Origin: Gnetum montanum
Lineage: Eukaryota > Streptophyta > Gnetopsida > Gnetales > Gnetaceae
Assembly (NCBI GenBank): GCA_015680685.1
Contig: MNCI01021461.1
Coordinates: forward strand, 598,784 to 660,783
Reading direction: 5' to 3'
Length of the DNA: 62,000 bases
This document shows, in pieces, positions 22,332-35,193 of the stretch. Both the position numbers and the translations under genes were made by a program. Numbering within the stretch: position 1 is the first letter of the stretch; each line of letters opens with the position of its first letter. Under the pieces are notes generated by a model, which did not search any database, was not told the origin of the DNA, and worked only from the letters and a program-made list of their open reading frames with translations.

Positions 22332-25060
22332 TATTAGATCCCTTCTAGAGACATCAGGTATTGCATTATGATAATGATTTATATATTATATATGTGGTCT
22401 CAGTAGATTATCAAGGACAAGTTAGTTTGTTATGATTGCGCTTTATATATTATGATGCTTTAGTTTTTATATTATGATTATGATGTCTTTACATGATTAA
22501 CTAACATGATTATGTATACTAGCCATGTGTGATGTGTTAGATAGGTAATGTGGCTAGCAAGGATGTTGGATTGGGATATAAGGATAACTATTTGATATGT
22601 ATTTATTTCATATGTATGATTATAGAATTTATGCACTTGCACTTTAGCACTATGTACTATGTTGCTTAGATGTAATTTTAGCATGTGGATGTGTAGAGCA
22701 TTTGATATGGATCTCATAGGTACAAACATATTTTAATTTGAGGTTCTCGTGTATTTGTTATGCATGATTAAAGTGCAAGGCATTAGTTGCAGAGGGGAAA
22801 AAAAAACAACCTTAAGATGTATACATTACGTATTAAAATGATAAAACAACAAAAATTACCATCATCTTTTCTTTTGGCCACCACCAACCACATCATTTAC
22901 CAAAAAAATTTGGATTTTTATTGTTCTTTTTTGTTTTCAAATACAAAGAAATGAAGTCTGAATATATTCTTCCTTATTTCTTTAGGTTTCTTCTATTTTT
23001 TCACTCTTTTTCCAAAATTTTAGCTTTGTGGAAGGATTTTTCTTGTATTGAACTTGGATTTGGGATTACTATGGTTGTATCTACATAGGTATAGAAATTG
23101 TATGAAGCAAAATAAAGTTTTGCCAAATTTTTGAGGATTTATGCTTGTTTTGAACTTTATGTTGTAAAAATTTTAATTGATGGATTGTCTTTATCTTTTC
23201 CTTATATTTTTGTGCTAGATTAGTGTAGATGATCATGTGAAGTGGGCATATAGGATGGATAATTAAAAGATTAAGTTTGAACATATTGTTTTGTAGATTT
23301 CCCAAAATTTTATGGTTTTGGTTGCAAATTGTTTATGAGTAAATATGCAATGTATGAAATGATGTGGACTCATGAAATATTAGATGTGATGTTAATGAAA
23401 ATATCTTGGTTAAAGTATTATATTTTATGAGCATGTTATTGCATGGGATTTTCAATTATCACTAGCTATAATTATGTATTATTATTTATTATTTTATTAT
23501 TTAAATTTTAAATGCACATAACTTTTCTTCTAGGAGTTCGATTGAGGTGAAATTAGTATCATTTGAATCGTCTTTTGATGTGCTTTTTAATCATAGAATT
23601 TATTTTCACTTTTAGCATCCATCATCTTGGAGGTTACATTAGGTGTCATTTTTGCAAAATTATATATAGCTTAGGAAGTATGGTGGTGGCGTGAAATTTT
23701 GTTATGTCAAGTTATGATATTATTTTCATATACTAAGTGTGACTACTAGGTATGGATATATGTAGTCATGTTATGTTTGCTTTTGGATGGTTTGTCCTTG
23801 GGACATGTGTTAGCTTAAGCTAGCCTGGATTAGTACATGTTTTCGTAATAATGCTTATATTGGTCATTGGAAGGTGGTGCTAGCATAAGAGAGTGGACTA
23901 GTTGGTGATAAGGCATCTTAGAGCTAGTTATGGACTAACCCCCATAGTGATGCATTAATAAGGCTCCTATCTCAAGCCTTATCCTAAGAGTGGGAGAATG
24001 TAGGTGTGTTTGTTCCTATGGCTAGTACATGGCATAGGTGTGTACATCCCTATAGCTAGTCCTCCATATGGCTAATGGTTATGGATCACATGTTGATTAG
24101 CCATAGTAGTGGTTGGGTAAATAAAAGACTAATCAAAGACTTATAGGAAATGACTGATTATGAGTACTCATGAAAAAATTTCACATGCTACACTGAGTAT
24201 GGATATGCTAGTGATCACATGGGCAAGTTGTATATGATGGTATCAATTTATGAATCATAACATTAGCAATATATGTTATGATTGATCTATGATTGTATGA
24301 TCAATGTGTTGCTTGATGGTATGTAGTGGATATAACAACATGGGCATGATAGTGAAGATGCATGTGGTGTGGTGTAATGAATGTGTGATTGATTATGTTT
24401 GATAGTGATTATGTCTATGACTATGTTATAGCCTTTTGTTCACTTTAGTAAGGATTATGCAAGTTCTATTTGTGATATTGGATGTACATGTGTTTCTTAG
24501 AGTATATGAAAGATTGATAGTTGGTGCAAGTTGCCTTGTACCCCATTCCTCTCCTTTAGTACAATAGTTGTTGATCATCTAGTAGGAGAAGTGTAAAGGC
24601 TTCCGACTTAGTTTTATACTAGCTTTATGTAGTTACAAGTTAAAGCTACATGGCTATAGGAAAACACTAAGAAAGAGGAGAGGAGAGGAAAATCTTTAGG
24701 GATTAGTTGATGTATATTTCATGTTCAGTATTGTGGACTATTGATATTTTTATGAGCCTCACTATATCCTTATGCAGATGATGTTTATGTATTTTTTGTG
24801 TCCTGTGAAAATATTAAAAATTTTTGGTTTATGTAAAGACATTTAATTTTATGAATTGATGTATATGCTTGGTCTTTGATTTGACATGGATTTTTGTATT
24901 ATTTGATTATGCAAGAGATATATATATTGAGTGGTTTATTCTTATTGTATTTTCATGCATCATTAGTTTCTTAGTTTTTCATACTTTTGTTGTGTTATTA
25001 TTATTAATGATCCTAGGCATTACTTCATCCTAACCAGGTGTGGTAGGGTAGGGTGTTACA
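22332..25060 (+). repeat. 5' LTR of the chromovirus
   Basis: It starts TATTAGATCC, a damaged form of TGTTACATCC at the 3' LTR, and ends GGGTGTTACA. It aligns along its length with 29588-32372. No coding content. Confidence 0.9.
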
Positions 25061-25063
25061 TAG

Positions 25064-25081
25064 TGGTATCAAAGCTAGTTC
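25064..25081 (+). promoter_or_regulatory. Primer binding site, initiator tRNA-Met type
   Basis: TGGTATCAAAGCTAGTTC begins three bases after the LTR. The first 11 bases differ from the usual TGGTATCAGAG by one G-to-A change, in a CAG (CHG) context. Confidence 0.8.
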
Positions 25082-25138
25082 ACTCTAATGTTGTATATTA
25101 TTTGGGATACTCACAAAATTGTGATTTCAGATAATAGA

Positions 25139-26190
25139 TATGTATAGTAGATAGGGTCTTGATGCTAGTGATGCTCACAAGTTAGAAGGGCCTAATGTTT
25201 AATAGGCAACACCTCCTCAAGCATCTAGCAATAGTCTTGCAAGTAAATAGCCAAATGTTACTCAACCATTGTTGGAGATTTTGTAGTAGCATCTTGCAAC
25301 TAGTGGTGTTGCCATTTCCATTATCAAGGAAGTGGAAAGTAGTATTGGTGGTGAAGGCTTAGGAGATTGAAACATGTAGCCTATCAGTAGAGAGTTGATA
25401 GAGTAGTTTTAAAAGTTAGAACCTCCTAAATTTGATGGCACTGAGGATCTTATTGTAGCTACAGAATGGTTGAGTTGCAAAAGAATTTTAATTTAATGGG
25501 GTGTTCATTAGTTTAATAGAGTTGGTTGGAAATATATTTATTAGTTAGCATTTCTTAGAGTTCATGGATGATTGAGGAGCAGGCCAAGGGATGGATTGGC
25601 CAAGAGGTGGTATGGAATGATTTTCTAACATCTTTCAGAGTTGTTATGTGTATACCTAATATGCCCAAGCTAAGGAGGAGGAGGTCTATCATTTGTATAA
25701 GGGTAGTTTGTTCATGGCAGAGTATGATTCTTATTTCTCTAAGCTTAGTAGCTATGTATCATAAATAAATGCTTAGGAATAGACAAATAACCTTGTCAGA
25801 GTTTTAGGGTCCTCTTTGAAGGACCACATCTTACTCATTAGATTGACATCTTATGATGAGTTCAAAGAAATTACTATAGTTCTACAGAAGAGCTAGAAGA
25901 AGAATGAATCTCATAGAGAGAGGTGGTAAGAGTAGAATAGAGGATTGACATTCAGAGATAGGCCTCACCCCTCCAAGTAAGCCTATGGATATGAAGGTGA
26001 GCACCTAATACCTACTCATGGACCTATTGTTGGAGCTAGTTGTGGATTTATTGTTTGTTATAGATGTGGGATAACCTAGCCATCTATAGAGGGATTGCTA
26101 AGATTATTTTACATGTGGATAGCCAGAACATTAAGCAATGAAGTGCCTAAAGTAGGAAGGTAGTAGTGGAAAAGGTAGAAGCCAAGGATA
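25139..26190 (+). pseudogene. Chromovirus gag remnant
   Basis: Recognisable pieces are LEPPKFDGTEDLI (~25415), AKEEEVYHLYKGSLFMAEYD (~25670), LVRVLGSSLKDHILLIRL (~25790) and a decayed zinc knuckle starting CYRCG at ~26058. Stops occur throughout. The start is set at the first ATG after the leader and is uncertain. Confidence 0.7.
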
Positions 26191-26262
26191 GAAATTACCA
26201 ATTCAAGATCAACATAGAACATCTATTTCTTAGCTAGAAGGAGTAGACTAGATGAACCAAGG

Positions 26263-26469
26263 ATGGGTGTAAATCCTAATAGACTAGTCATTGGATGTGC
26301 TTCCAAACATAATGATGGAGAGGGAGGTATGATTTTGGGCTTTGATGTATTGATTTTATTTGATCTAGGTACTAGCCATTCTTTTCTAGATCCTAGTGTT
26401 GCACATCATGTAGCTCTTACACATCATTTTCTTTCTCCTATGTTAATAATATCTTCTACTAGGGATTAA
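26263..26469 (+). pseudogene. Chromovirus protease remnant
   Basis: ILFDLGTSHSFLDPSVA near 26350 matches the chromovirus retropepsin block (usually DSGA/DTGA-SHSF). The active-site triad reads DLG, so the second residue is changed. The stretch is open for 68 codons. Confidence 0.75.
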
Positions 26470-26839
26470 AAGACTTGAGTTGATTAGGTATGTATAGGTG
26501 TGCTAGTAGAATTAAAAGTTGTGTAGTGGGTTAGTAATTTGCATGTTATGGATCTTGAAGTAAATGATGTAATTTAGGGAATGTATTAGCTATCACAATT
26601 CAATTCTAGTTTAGATTATTGGAAAAAGCTCCTAAGATTACAATTAGCTAATGGTGTATCAATTAAGATACAACCTCATCGAAGGTCTATGCACTTGGAT
26701 TTGATTTCCTCTTGGATGTACCATAGGATGCTTTGAAAGAGGCATGGATGCTTTGTGGCCATAGTGTATAAAATAGATATGGTATAGATAGATCATATCC
26801 CTATGGTATAAGAGTTTCTTGATGTAATCCAAATAGAAT

Positions 26840-27430
26840 TACCAAGTTTTCCACTAAGACAAAAGATTAAGTTTGAAATAAAACTTAAACCTAGTATAGA
26901 GACTATTTTAAAGGCTCCACATAGGATGTCTCTAGTAGAGCTAAAGATCTAGTTGCATAAATTGTTGGACAAAGGCCCCATTCAGCCTAGTGTATCATCA
27001 TGTGATGCATCAGTGCTATTTGTTAAAAAGAATGGAAGCTTGTGGCTATGTATAGATTATATATAATGATACTAGGTAAATGTGAAAAGCAATTATTCTC
27101 TTCCATGTATCGATAACTTGTTTGATTAACTTTAGGGAGCTCATGTATTCTTGAAGATTTATCTCAAGTTTAGATATCATTAGGTATGGGTTTGTTAGCA
27201 AGATGTGCCAAAGAAAATATTCAAAATACAATATGATAATTATGAAATTTTAGTACTTTCATTTGGATTGATGAATGCACTAGCTATTTTCCTACACCTC
27301 ATGAATATTGTGATGTGGCCATGTTTAGATTAGTTTTTGATTGAGTTCATAAATGATATCTTGGTATATTCTCCTAATGAGTAGTTGTGTGTAGAGCACT
27401 TTTAGATGATATTATAGAATTTGAGGTAGT
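26840..27430 (+). pseudogene. Chromovirus reverse transcriptase remnant
   Basis: In order: LHKLLDKGPIQPSVSS, VLFVKKNGSLWLCIDYI, SLPCIDNLFD, GAHVFLKIYLKFRYH, LSFGLMNALAIF and FINDILVYSP. The catalytic box at 27346-27357 reads FIND where FIDD/YVDD is required, so one metal-binding Asp is lost. Frame is well kept apart from stops. Confidence 0.88.
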
Positions 27431-27639
27431 ACAAGCTATACATGTTTCTATCAAAATATTCATTTTGATAGTCAGAGATTCAATTCTTGGACCATGTAGT
27501 GTTAAGAGCTAGTATCTTTGTGGATCTTGCAAAGATTGCAATTATTCATGATTGGCCTATACTGTAGTTAGTAGTGGAGGTGCAGAGCTTCTTGGGGTTA
27601 GCAAGTTATTACCATAGGTTTTTAGAACATTTTCCTTAG

Positions 27640-28145
27640 ATAGCATTTCATTTGACTTGATTATTAAGGAAGGAGAATAGCTATGCATGGAGCTTGGCTT
27701 TTTAGGTTGTATTTGAGGAGTTGAAGCATCGATTGGTAACTAGTCCTATCTCCTATACTAGAACATCCATATGATGTTAGCATTGGTGCTTTAAGAGATG
27801 TATTTGGTTATGTGTTGATGTAGGATGGATAGGTTGTGGCTTATGCATCTCATCAATTAAGACCACATGAAACTAGATATCCTATGCATGATCTAGAGTT
27901 GGGTGTTGTAATATTTGTATTGACAATTCAGTAGCATTATCTATATGGGGAGTAGGTTACTATTTAGGCTAACCATAAGAGCATCTAATATCTATGAGTT
28001 AGATGCAGTTAAATCTACAATGATGTGGATGGATGGATTTGCTTGCTGATTTTAATTTCACTATTAGATACATGCCTGGTAAGACTAATAAAGTAGCTAA
28101 TGCATTGAGCAAGGTGATAACTAAGCTTAATGAATTGACTATCTA
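27640..28145 (+). pseudogene. Chromovirus RNase H remnant
   Basis: The end of the domain is clear: DLLADFNFTIRYMPGKTN then VANALSKV near 28050-28110, matching the usual DYDF.I.Y.PGK.N.VADALSR. Earlier parts are broken by frame changes. Confidence 0.7.
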
Positions 28146-29200
28146 ATCAAATTTAAAGGAGAAAATTCAAGAACAACAACAACATGATTCATGTTGTTAA
28201 GATTTAAGGCACTAAATCACTTATGATAGATCATTCTCTATGGATAATCATGGTGTGGTAGAGAGGAATGGTTGAGTACGTATTCTAGAAGCTCTACAAT
28301 TTCAATTGATGGATGAGTCCCACATGAGTAGATTCCATATGCATCTAGGTAGTCAAAAGATGTACTAGGATTTATGATGGATATATTGGTGGCTTAGTAT
28401 GAAGAGGAACATATGGGATTATGTCACTTGATGTCTAATTTGCTAGCAAGTGAAGATAGAACATTAGAGAGTTGGGGGATATTTGCACTTCCATGATATT
28501 TCTTAGTAGACATGGAGGGCCATTGGTATGGATTTCATTATTGGTCTTCCATGGGCTTGCAATGACTGTGATGCTATATCAGTAGTTGTTAACTTGTTGA
28601 CAAAGTATTTCCATTTCCATTTCCATGTCACAAGGACATCAGTGAGTATAGTAGAGAATGTACATTTCTTTTTTGTAGAGATAGTGCAACTACATGGTAT
28701 GCGATGATGGAGTATTAGTGATAGAGATGCTTGATTCATTCATATTTTTTTTCATACATTTTACAAGGAGATGTATATGAGGCTGAACATAAGTTTGGCA
28801 TATCATTTGCAAATAGATGAATAGATTGAGTGGATGAATGAAATCCTTGAGGATATGTTGAGAGCTTGTGCTTTGTAGTATAGAGATGACTGTGATTGGA
28901 TGCTACCATTAGCAGAGTTTGCATATAATAAAAGTTATTAGGAGAGTTTATGGGTAGAATGATATGAGATCTTATATGGTGGACCATGTAGAATGCCTTT
29001 ATGTTGGGATACCATAGAAGATTATCAACATGTGAGAAAAAGATTTAGCAAGGCAGACCATAGAGTAGGTTTGAGAGATTCAAGATAAATTAAGAGCTAC
29101 ATAGGATGAGCAAGTAACATATGCCAATTGACATCAAAGATCACTAGAGTTTTTACTTGGGGATCATGTGTTTCTTCCTTGAAGGACCTTAAACAATTTG
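28146..29200 (+). pseudogene. Chromovirus integrase remnant
   Basis: IGMDFIIGLPWACNDCDAIS (~28523), VVNLLTKYFHFHFHVTRTS, a decayed HGMR.*SISDRDA block (~28695) and NEILEDMLRACAL (~28840) mark the DDE core. LPLAEFAYNKSY near 28910 and EILYGGPCRMPLCW near 28970 complete it. Stops and substitutions are frequent. Confidence 0.85.
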
Positions 29201-29329
29201 GCCAAAAGGAGAATTAAGCCCTAGGTACATTGGTCTTTTTGAGGTATTGGAGAGAATTGGGAGAATGGCCTATCAGATAGTATTACCTCCTCATTTGATA
29301 GATGTACATGATGCATTCCATGTATATAT

Positions 29330-29570
29330 GCTATAATGTTATGTGCTTGATGAGCATCATGTGATTGATCATCAAGGATATATCTACAGTTTGATGTTGA
29401 TTATGTAGAGTAGCTAGTAAAGATTGTTAATTGAATGATGCAACAACCATGTAGTAAAGTTATGCCTATGATCAAGGTTTTGTGGAGTAGACATGGAGCT
29501 TCAAAGGCTACCTAGGAGGTGAAGACTAAGATGAATGCAGCTCATCCTTAGATCTTATGGAAGGAAGATT
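29330..29570 (+). pseudogene. Chromovirus chromodomain remnant
   Basis: MIKVLWSRHGASKAT, then a stop in place of the conserved Trp, then EVKTKMNAAHP near 29470-29550. This is the C-terminal chromodomain of integrase, thought to direct insertion to heterochromatin. The TGG-to-TAG change lies in a CTGG context. Confidence 0.8.
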
Positions 29571-29573
29571 CTT

Positions 29574-29587
29574 AAGGAGGGGGAGAG
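29574..29587 (+). promoter_or_regulatory. Polypurine tract of the chromovirus
   Basis: AAGGAGGGGGAGAG ends directly at the TG of the 3' LTR. Confidence 0.85.
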
Positions 29588-32372
29588 TGTTACATCCTTT
29601 TTGAAGACATCAAGAATTGCATTATGATTATGATTTATATATTATGTGTGTGGTGTTGGTAGGTTATCAAGGATGAGTTAGTTTGTTATGATTGTGCTTT
29701 ATATGTTATGATGCTTTAGTCATTATGTTATGATTATGATGTCTTTATATGATTAACTAACATGATTATGTACACTAGCATTGTGTGATGTGTTGGATAG
29801 GTGATGTAGCTAGCAAGGATGTTGGATTGGAGTACAAGGAAAACTATTTGGTATATTTATGTCTTATATATAATTTAAGAATTTATGCATTTGAACTATA
29901 GGACTATGTTGTGTATTACTTGGATATGATTTTAGCATGTGGATGTGTAGAGCATTTGATATGGATCTCATAGGTTCAAACAAGTTTTTAATTTGAGTCT
30001 CATTGTATTTTTTATGCTTGATTAAAGTGTAGGACATTAGTTGCAAAGGGAAAAAAATAAGTTTATGAAAAATTATATAGTTTTTTAGAAATAAATAAAA
30101 TAACAAAGTTAATGTAAAGCTTATCCTTATGCATCACATAAGTGAAAAGGAAAAAAACAACCTTGAGGTATAGACATTATGTATTATAAAAACAAAATAA
30201 CAAAAAGTACCATCACTTTTTAGCCACTGCGTACTACATTTCTTGAAAGAATTTGGATTTCTATCATTCTTCTCTATTTGCAAATAAATGGAAATAAAGT
30301 CTAGGTGTGTTCTTTATTATTTCTTCAATTTTCTTCCATTTTCTATTCTTTTTTTTTTTTTTTTTGAAATTTTAGCTTTGTGAAAGGATTTTACTTACTC
30401 TAAACTTGGATTTGAAATTGCTACAATTGTATCTATGTGGGTATGGAACTTGTGTGAAGTGAAATAGAGTTTTGCTAGATTTTTGAGGATTTCATGCTTA
30501 TCTTGGACTTTCTTCTGAAACAATTTTAACTATTGGATTAGTGTAGAAGATCATGCAAAGTAGGCATGTGGGTCTAATAGTTAAAAGATTAAGTTTGGAC
30601 ATATTGTTTTGTAGATTTCCTGAAATGTTATATTTTTGGTTGCAAATTGTTTATGAATAAATATGCCATGTATGAAATGATGTGGACTTGTAGAATATTA
30701 TATGTGATGTTGATGAGACTAGCATGGTTGGAATATTATATTTTATGGGCATGTTGTTGTGCAAAATTTTTTGGAACTTTCAATTATCGTTGGCTATAAT
30801 TAAATATTATTATTTGTTATTTTATTAATTAAATTTTAAATATACATAAATTTACTTCTAGGATATTGATTGATGTGAAATTAATTTCATTGGGATTATC
30901 TTTTGATGTACTTTCTAATTGTAAGATTTAATTTCTCTTTTGGCATCTATCATCTTGAAGGTTACATTAGTGGTTATTTTTGCGAAATTATATGTAGCTT
31001 AAGGAGAATGGTTGTGGTGAAAAATTTTATTATGTTGACTTGTGGTATAGTTTTCATAGACTAAGAGTAACTACTAGGTGTGGATATATGTGGTCATGTT
31101 ATGTTTGTTTTGGATGCTTGGTGCTTGGGACATTTGTTGGCTTAAACTAGCCTAGATTGGTACATATCTTCATAATGATGCTTGTAGCCGTTGTTTGTGG
31201 GTGGTGATAGCATAAGGGTGTGGATCAATTGATGATGAGGCATCCTATAAGTAGTTATGGATTGATTCACATGGTGATGCATTAATGAGGCTCTTGTCTC
31301 AAGCTTCATTTTGAAATTGGAAGAGTGTAGATGTATTCATCCTTATGGTTGGTATGTGGCATAGGTGTGTACATTCCTATAGCAGTCCTTTAGAAGGTTA
31401 GTGGTTATGGATCATAGATTGATGAACCCTAGAACCAATTGGGTAAATATAAGAATAATAAAAGACTTGCAGATAGTTATTGATTATGACTAATCATGGA
31501 AACATTTCACATGATACATTGAGTGTGGTTATGTTAGCAACTACATCGGTAAGGTGCATATGATGGTATTCATTTGTGAGTTATAGTATTGATAATATTT
31601 CTTATGATTGATCTAAGATTTTGTGGTCCATGTGTTGCTTGATGGTATAGAGTGGGTATGATGGCATGGGTTTGATAGTTGAGATGCATGTGGTGTGATG
31701 TAATGGATGTATGATTTCTTATGTCTAACAATGATTATGTCTATGAATATGTGATAGCCATATGTTCACTTTAGTAAGGGTTATGCGAGTGTTATGTGTG
31801 ATATCATATGTACATGTGTTACTTAGAGCATGTACATGACTAACAGTTGATGCAGGTTGCCTTGTATCCAATTCCTCTCCTCTAATTTATTACTTGTTGT
31901 CCATCTAGCAAGGGAAGTGTAAAGGATTCCTAGTTAATTTTATACTAACTTTATGTAGTTATAGGTGGAAGTTGTAGGGATATAGGCAAGCATTGAGAGA
32001 GAGTAGAGGAGAGGAAAATCTTTAGGGATTGGTTGATGTATATTTCCATGTGCAATATTTTGGACTATTCATATTTTTTGACCCTCATTATATCTTTATG
32101 TAGATGATATTCATGTGTTTTTTTTTATCTTGTGAGGGTAGCTTAGATTTTTGATTTATGTAGAGACATGTAGTTTTATGAATTGATGTATATGCTTGGT
32201 CTTTGGTTCAACATGGATTTTTATATGGTTTGATTATTCAATAATTATATATATCAAGTGGTTTATTCTTAATGTATTTTCATGCATAATTGATTTCTTA
32301 GTTTGTCATTCTTTCGTTAGGTTATTATTATTAATGATCCTAGGCATAGGTGTGGTATTGTAGGGTGCTATA
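29588..32372 (+). repeat. 3' LTR of the chromovirus
   Basis: It starts TGTTACATCC and ends GTGCTATA (ancestrally TGTTACA). It contains an uninterrupted T run at about 30350-30365 not present at that length in the 5' LTR. Confidence 0.9.
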
Positions 32373-32377
32373 CCATG
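32373..32377 (+). repeat. Right target duplication (CCATG)
   Basis: Exact match to 22327-22331. Confidence 0.88.
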
Positions 32378-33331
32378 ATTTTATCTTCTCAATGCGCTTG
32401 GTCTAAAATCATTTTACCAAATGAAAATAGAATAAATAAGGTTACTAATTCCAAGACTATCGTGTCAATATAATTTATAAGACATTCCTTAGTTTAGTTA
32501 GGTCATGATAATGCACTTATTCTTCATTACTTCTATTAAAAATTCATCTATGAATGTGTTCAATGGAAAGGGTAAATTGTTTCTAAAAGAGTGAAGCATG
32601 ACCTAATTTTGGTGATATTTCTAACTAATAAATTTTATAAAGGTGTCATGTATTGAAAATGTTTATACATGTTTTATCATATGCAATAAATCCTATATCA
32701 TATTCCCAAAGAATGCAAGGCTAAATCCAATTAATTTTTTGTGTTGCTAATCATTCTCTTTGAAGTTCTTGAAAATCTCAGATTACCCAAACATATGAAG
32801 TGTACAATGTTTTTATTTGATAAAAATTAATTTTTCAATAAGTACACTTTTGCTTGTGAAGCCTTGTAGCAAGACATGAACTAAAAAGGTAAAGCTAGTA
32901 AACAAAGTTAAATTTATTGGATGGTTAAGTAGTAGATTTAAATAAAATTATGGTCAAATATAGAAGGCCAATAAAAAAATTGGAAAGGATAAGAGATAAC
33001 CAATTAAATTTAGAAGCTTGTTATTTGTTATTTGTACTTCTAATGAGATGTCAAATTTCCATTAGTAAGCTTTTTTTGAGTTTATATCCTATTATCATAG
33101 AAAGTAGAAGATGGATGTAAATTCCTAGAGAAGAACACACATGAAGGCTATGTGGGTTAAGAGGTCTTAAGGATTAACAACACATTTTTCTAGGTTGCTC
33201 TTAGTTTTAACATTTCAGAAAACACTATTATATTGTAGTGAAAATATAAATATATATGTTCTTTTCTCATTTCATATAGTGTTAATTGATTACTTTATGA
33301 AATTGATAATTAAATTTTATGAAAAAAATAT
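32378..33331. other. AT-rich intergenic sequence
   Basis: No gene, repeat or RNA feature is seen. This is the right flank of the chromovirus site. Confidence 0.55.
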
Positions 33332-33500
33332 ATTAGAGTGATGGTAAGATGATTGATTCTCAAGTCGAAGACTTGGGTTCAAGCCTAGATGTAGCTACTT
33401 GAAGAGGTTAGGCTTCCAGTCATCTACCTACCCTCTTAAGATCTCACTTAGTGGGATGAGAATTGTGGCTGTTGGTGACGATCCTTATATTATTATTTCA
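33332..33500 (+). repeat. tRNA-derived SINE candidate
   Basis: A box B-like GGTTCAAGCC lies at 33376-33385, with a box A-like TGGTAAGATGATTG at 33342-33355, the usual RNA polymerase III spacing. The rest (TAGGCTTCCAGTCATCTACC and a GTGGGATGAGAA.. tail) is not tRNA-like. It ends in an AT-rich run near 33495. The 5' part cannot fold as a full tRNA by eye. A clear target duplication was not found. Confidence 0.5.
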
Positions 33501-33629
33501 TGTAAGTGACAAATGAATTTTCCTTTTTTATAAATAAGTATTCTTATAAAAAAAGATAAAAAAGATCTAAATAAACCAACTGTAATTAACAATATTCTTA
33601 TAAGCCATATTGTAAGAAGTAGAATATCA

Positions 33630-33990
33630 GAACCACTAATATTGTCAAGCTTTTAGACACTATTCGAGAATCTATGCTTGGAAGATGGATTGAAGAAAAT
33701 CAAGTACATGTAATTTCCTAGGTAGGATTTAGGCAAGAGCAATTTACTAAAGATAATCATACTTTAAAATATCTTATTGATTGAATAAAAGATCTATAGA
33801 AGAAAAAATTTATTTGCTTTATATATTTTTCAAAGGCCCATGATTCTACAATGTAAGCTATGGAGGTGTTGGGAAAATTTAGAACTTCCTAGCACTGGGG
33901 TTCTCCTCATTTTGGACCAATGGGATTTATCATGAAAATCATAGTGCAATGTAGTTGTAAGCTTCAAGGATGATGCTAATTGGATTACCA
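33630..33990 (+). pseudogene. LINE reverse transcriptase fragment
   Basis: The translation gives RWIEENQVHVIS, VGFRQEQFTKDNHTLKYLI and KKKFICFIYFSKAHDST. This matches the GFR...T.DN...L..LI......K.LY..F.DF.KAFD pattern of non-LTR RT. The first catalytic Asp (F-D-F) has become Tyr. About 120 codons survive, followed by sequence without a clear match. It is the only LINE trace in the window. Confidence 0.68.
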
Positions 33991-34923
33991 AGAATACTCA
34001 TATATTGTTGTGTTTAAAAAATATAAAAGACACTATAATACATATGATATAGATAAAAGCTGTGTTGCCATGGTGAGAAATAGAGAAAAAATATATAATT
34101 TTATATTTTATAATTTCTATGAATTTTAAAATGATAATAAATAAAGCAATAATAAATACACATGCAATGTAATCTCTTCTAGGAATAGGTACAATGCTTA
34201 TATTGCAATCCCTTGTGTAGATAGGTACAACATCACATGTGAAATGCAAACAAAATGGCTCTTAGTTACAACATCAATGGTCCAACATCATGTCATATAG
34301 TCATGAACTTCTTGGGTAAGGGTGAATCATCACAACTTATGAAAATGATAAATAAATAAATATAAATATTTTTATATTTTTAATGTTTTTTGATATTTTT
34401 AGTATTTTAATTTTTAAGGCATCAATAGTAGAAATGAGGAAAAATCATAAGCTTTATTTACTACACAAACACTAGACTTTGCATCGACCAAATGGTTTTA
34501 GGCTACATAAGCATGCTAGCACTATAACAAAGTCTAGCCACACTTGTGAAAGTGATGATTCAAAACACATATAAAACAAGGAATAAATCAACTTACCCAA
34601 AGCAGGAAGAGCTCTTCAAATGAAGCTAGATGCCAAATGCTAAATGGAAATTCTTAAAATCAAGTTGTTAAGTGTGAGAGCTTATCCCGAGTATTTATAT
34701 TTTTCGTAACATAATGATAGGGGTTTGCTAATGCTTAGGATTCAACATAGGCCTGTTAGCATAGCCTAGGCATTCCAAGAACATATCGGAGGAGGCAGGT
34801 AAGAAAGAGGGCCAAACTAGACCACTAAGGAGGATGCATTAGTACCCTTGCATTGATGTCGGGTAGTCAGTACATTCTTACCCTACATACTTTGTTCACT
34901 TTTTGTAGAAGAAAGTTAGGATA
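33991..34923. other. AT-rich intergenic sequence
   Basis: No supported gene or repeat. It forms the left flank of the solo LTR. Confidence 0.5.
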
Positions 34924-34928
34924 CCAAG
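34924..34928 (+). repeat. Left target duplication of solo LTR (CCAAG)
   Basis: CCAAG, repeated exactly at 35971-35975. Confidence 0.9.
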
Positions 34929-35012
34929 TGATGAGACGCGACCTGCATGTGCCGCGATATCGCGTCTTCCCCTGCGGTATCGCGTACACGATATCACGGT
35001 CCACCGCCATAT

Positions 35013-35026
35013 CTATAAATAAGAGG
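35013..35026 (+). promoter_or_regulatory. TATA box, solo LTR
   Basis: CTATAAATAAGAGG, identical to A and B. Confidence 0.75.
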
Positions 35027-35143
35027 CGGCACTCCCTTCATTTCCCAATCCTGGCTAGAAGTAGCGAAGCTCTGGTAGATTGATCACTCCAGAGTTAGAA
35101 TTTTTCCCATGTGCCCGCAGTAGGAGTCCTAGAGTGAACGGCT

Positions 35144-35193
35144 CTTTATTCGAGCAGCTTGTAACCTGAACCCAAGTTGTGTACGGCAATAAA
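35144..35193 (+). terminator. Poly(A) region, solo LTR
   Basis: CTTTATTCGAG at 35144-35154 and AATAAA at 35188-35193. Confidence 0.65.

Larger units (their letters stand above)
22332..32372 (+). mobile_element. Tekay/Del-type chromovirus, complete but dead
   Basis: A 10,041-bp Ty3/gypsy element flanked by CCATG (22327-22331 and 32373-32377). Order: 5' LTR 22332-25060, initiator-Met primer site, gag, protease, RT, RNase H, integrase, chromodomain, polypurine tract, 3' LTR 29588-32372. LTRs of 2.7-2.8 kb, the domain order and the C-terminal chromodomain fit the Tekay/Del lineage. All domains carry stops. Sampled LTR stretches are about 88% identical. Confidence 0.92.

Noticed and set aside
22332-32372. 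Integrated pararetrovirus
   Set aside because: Long LTRs, target duplication, tRNA-Met primer site, integrase and chromodomain identify a Ty3/gypsy chromovirus; no movement or coat protein signature of a plant virus was seen.
33332-33420. Functional tRNA gene
   Set aside because: Box A and box B are present, but the stems do not pair as a tRNA and the downstream part is SINE-like.
33998-34249. Hydrophobic 83-codon minus-strand frame resembling a membrane protein
   Set aside because: AT-rich sequence produces Ile/Phe-rich frames by chance; no start context, family or neighbour supports it.
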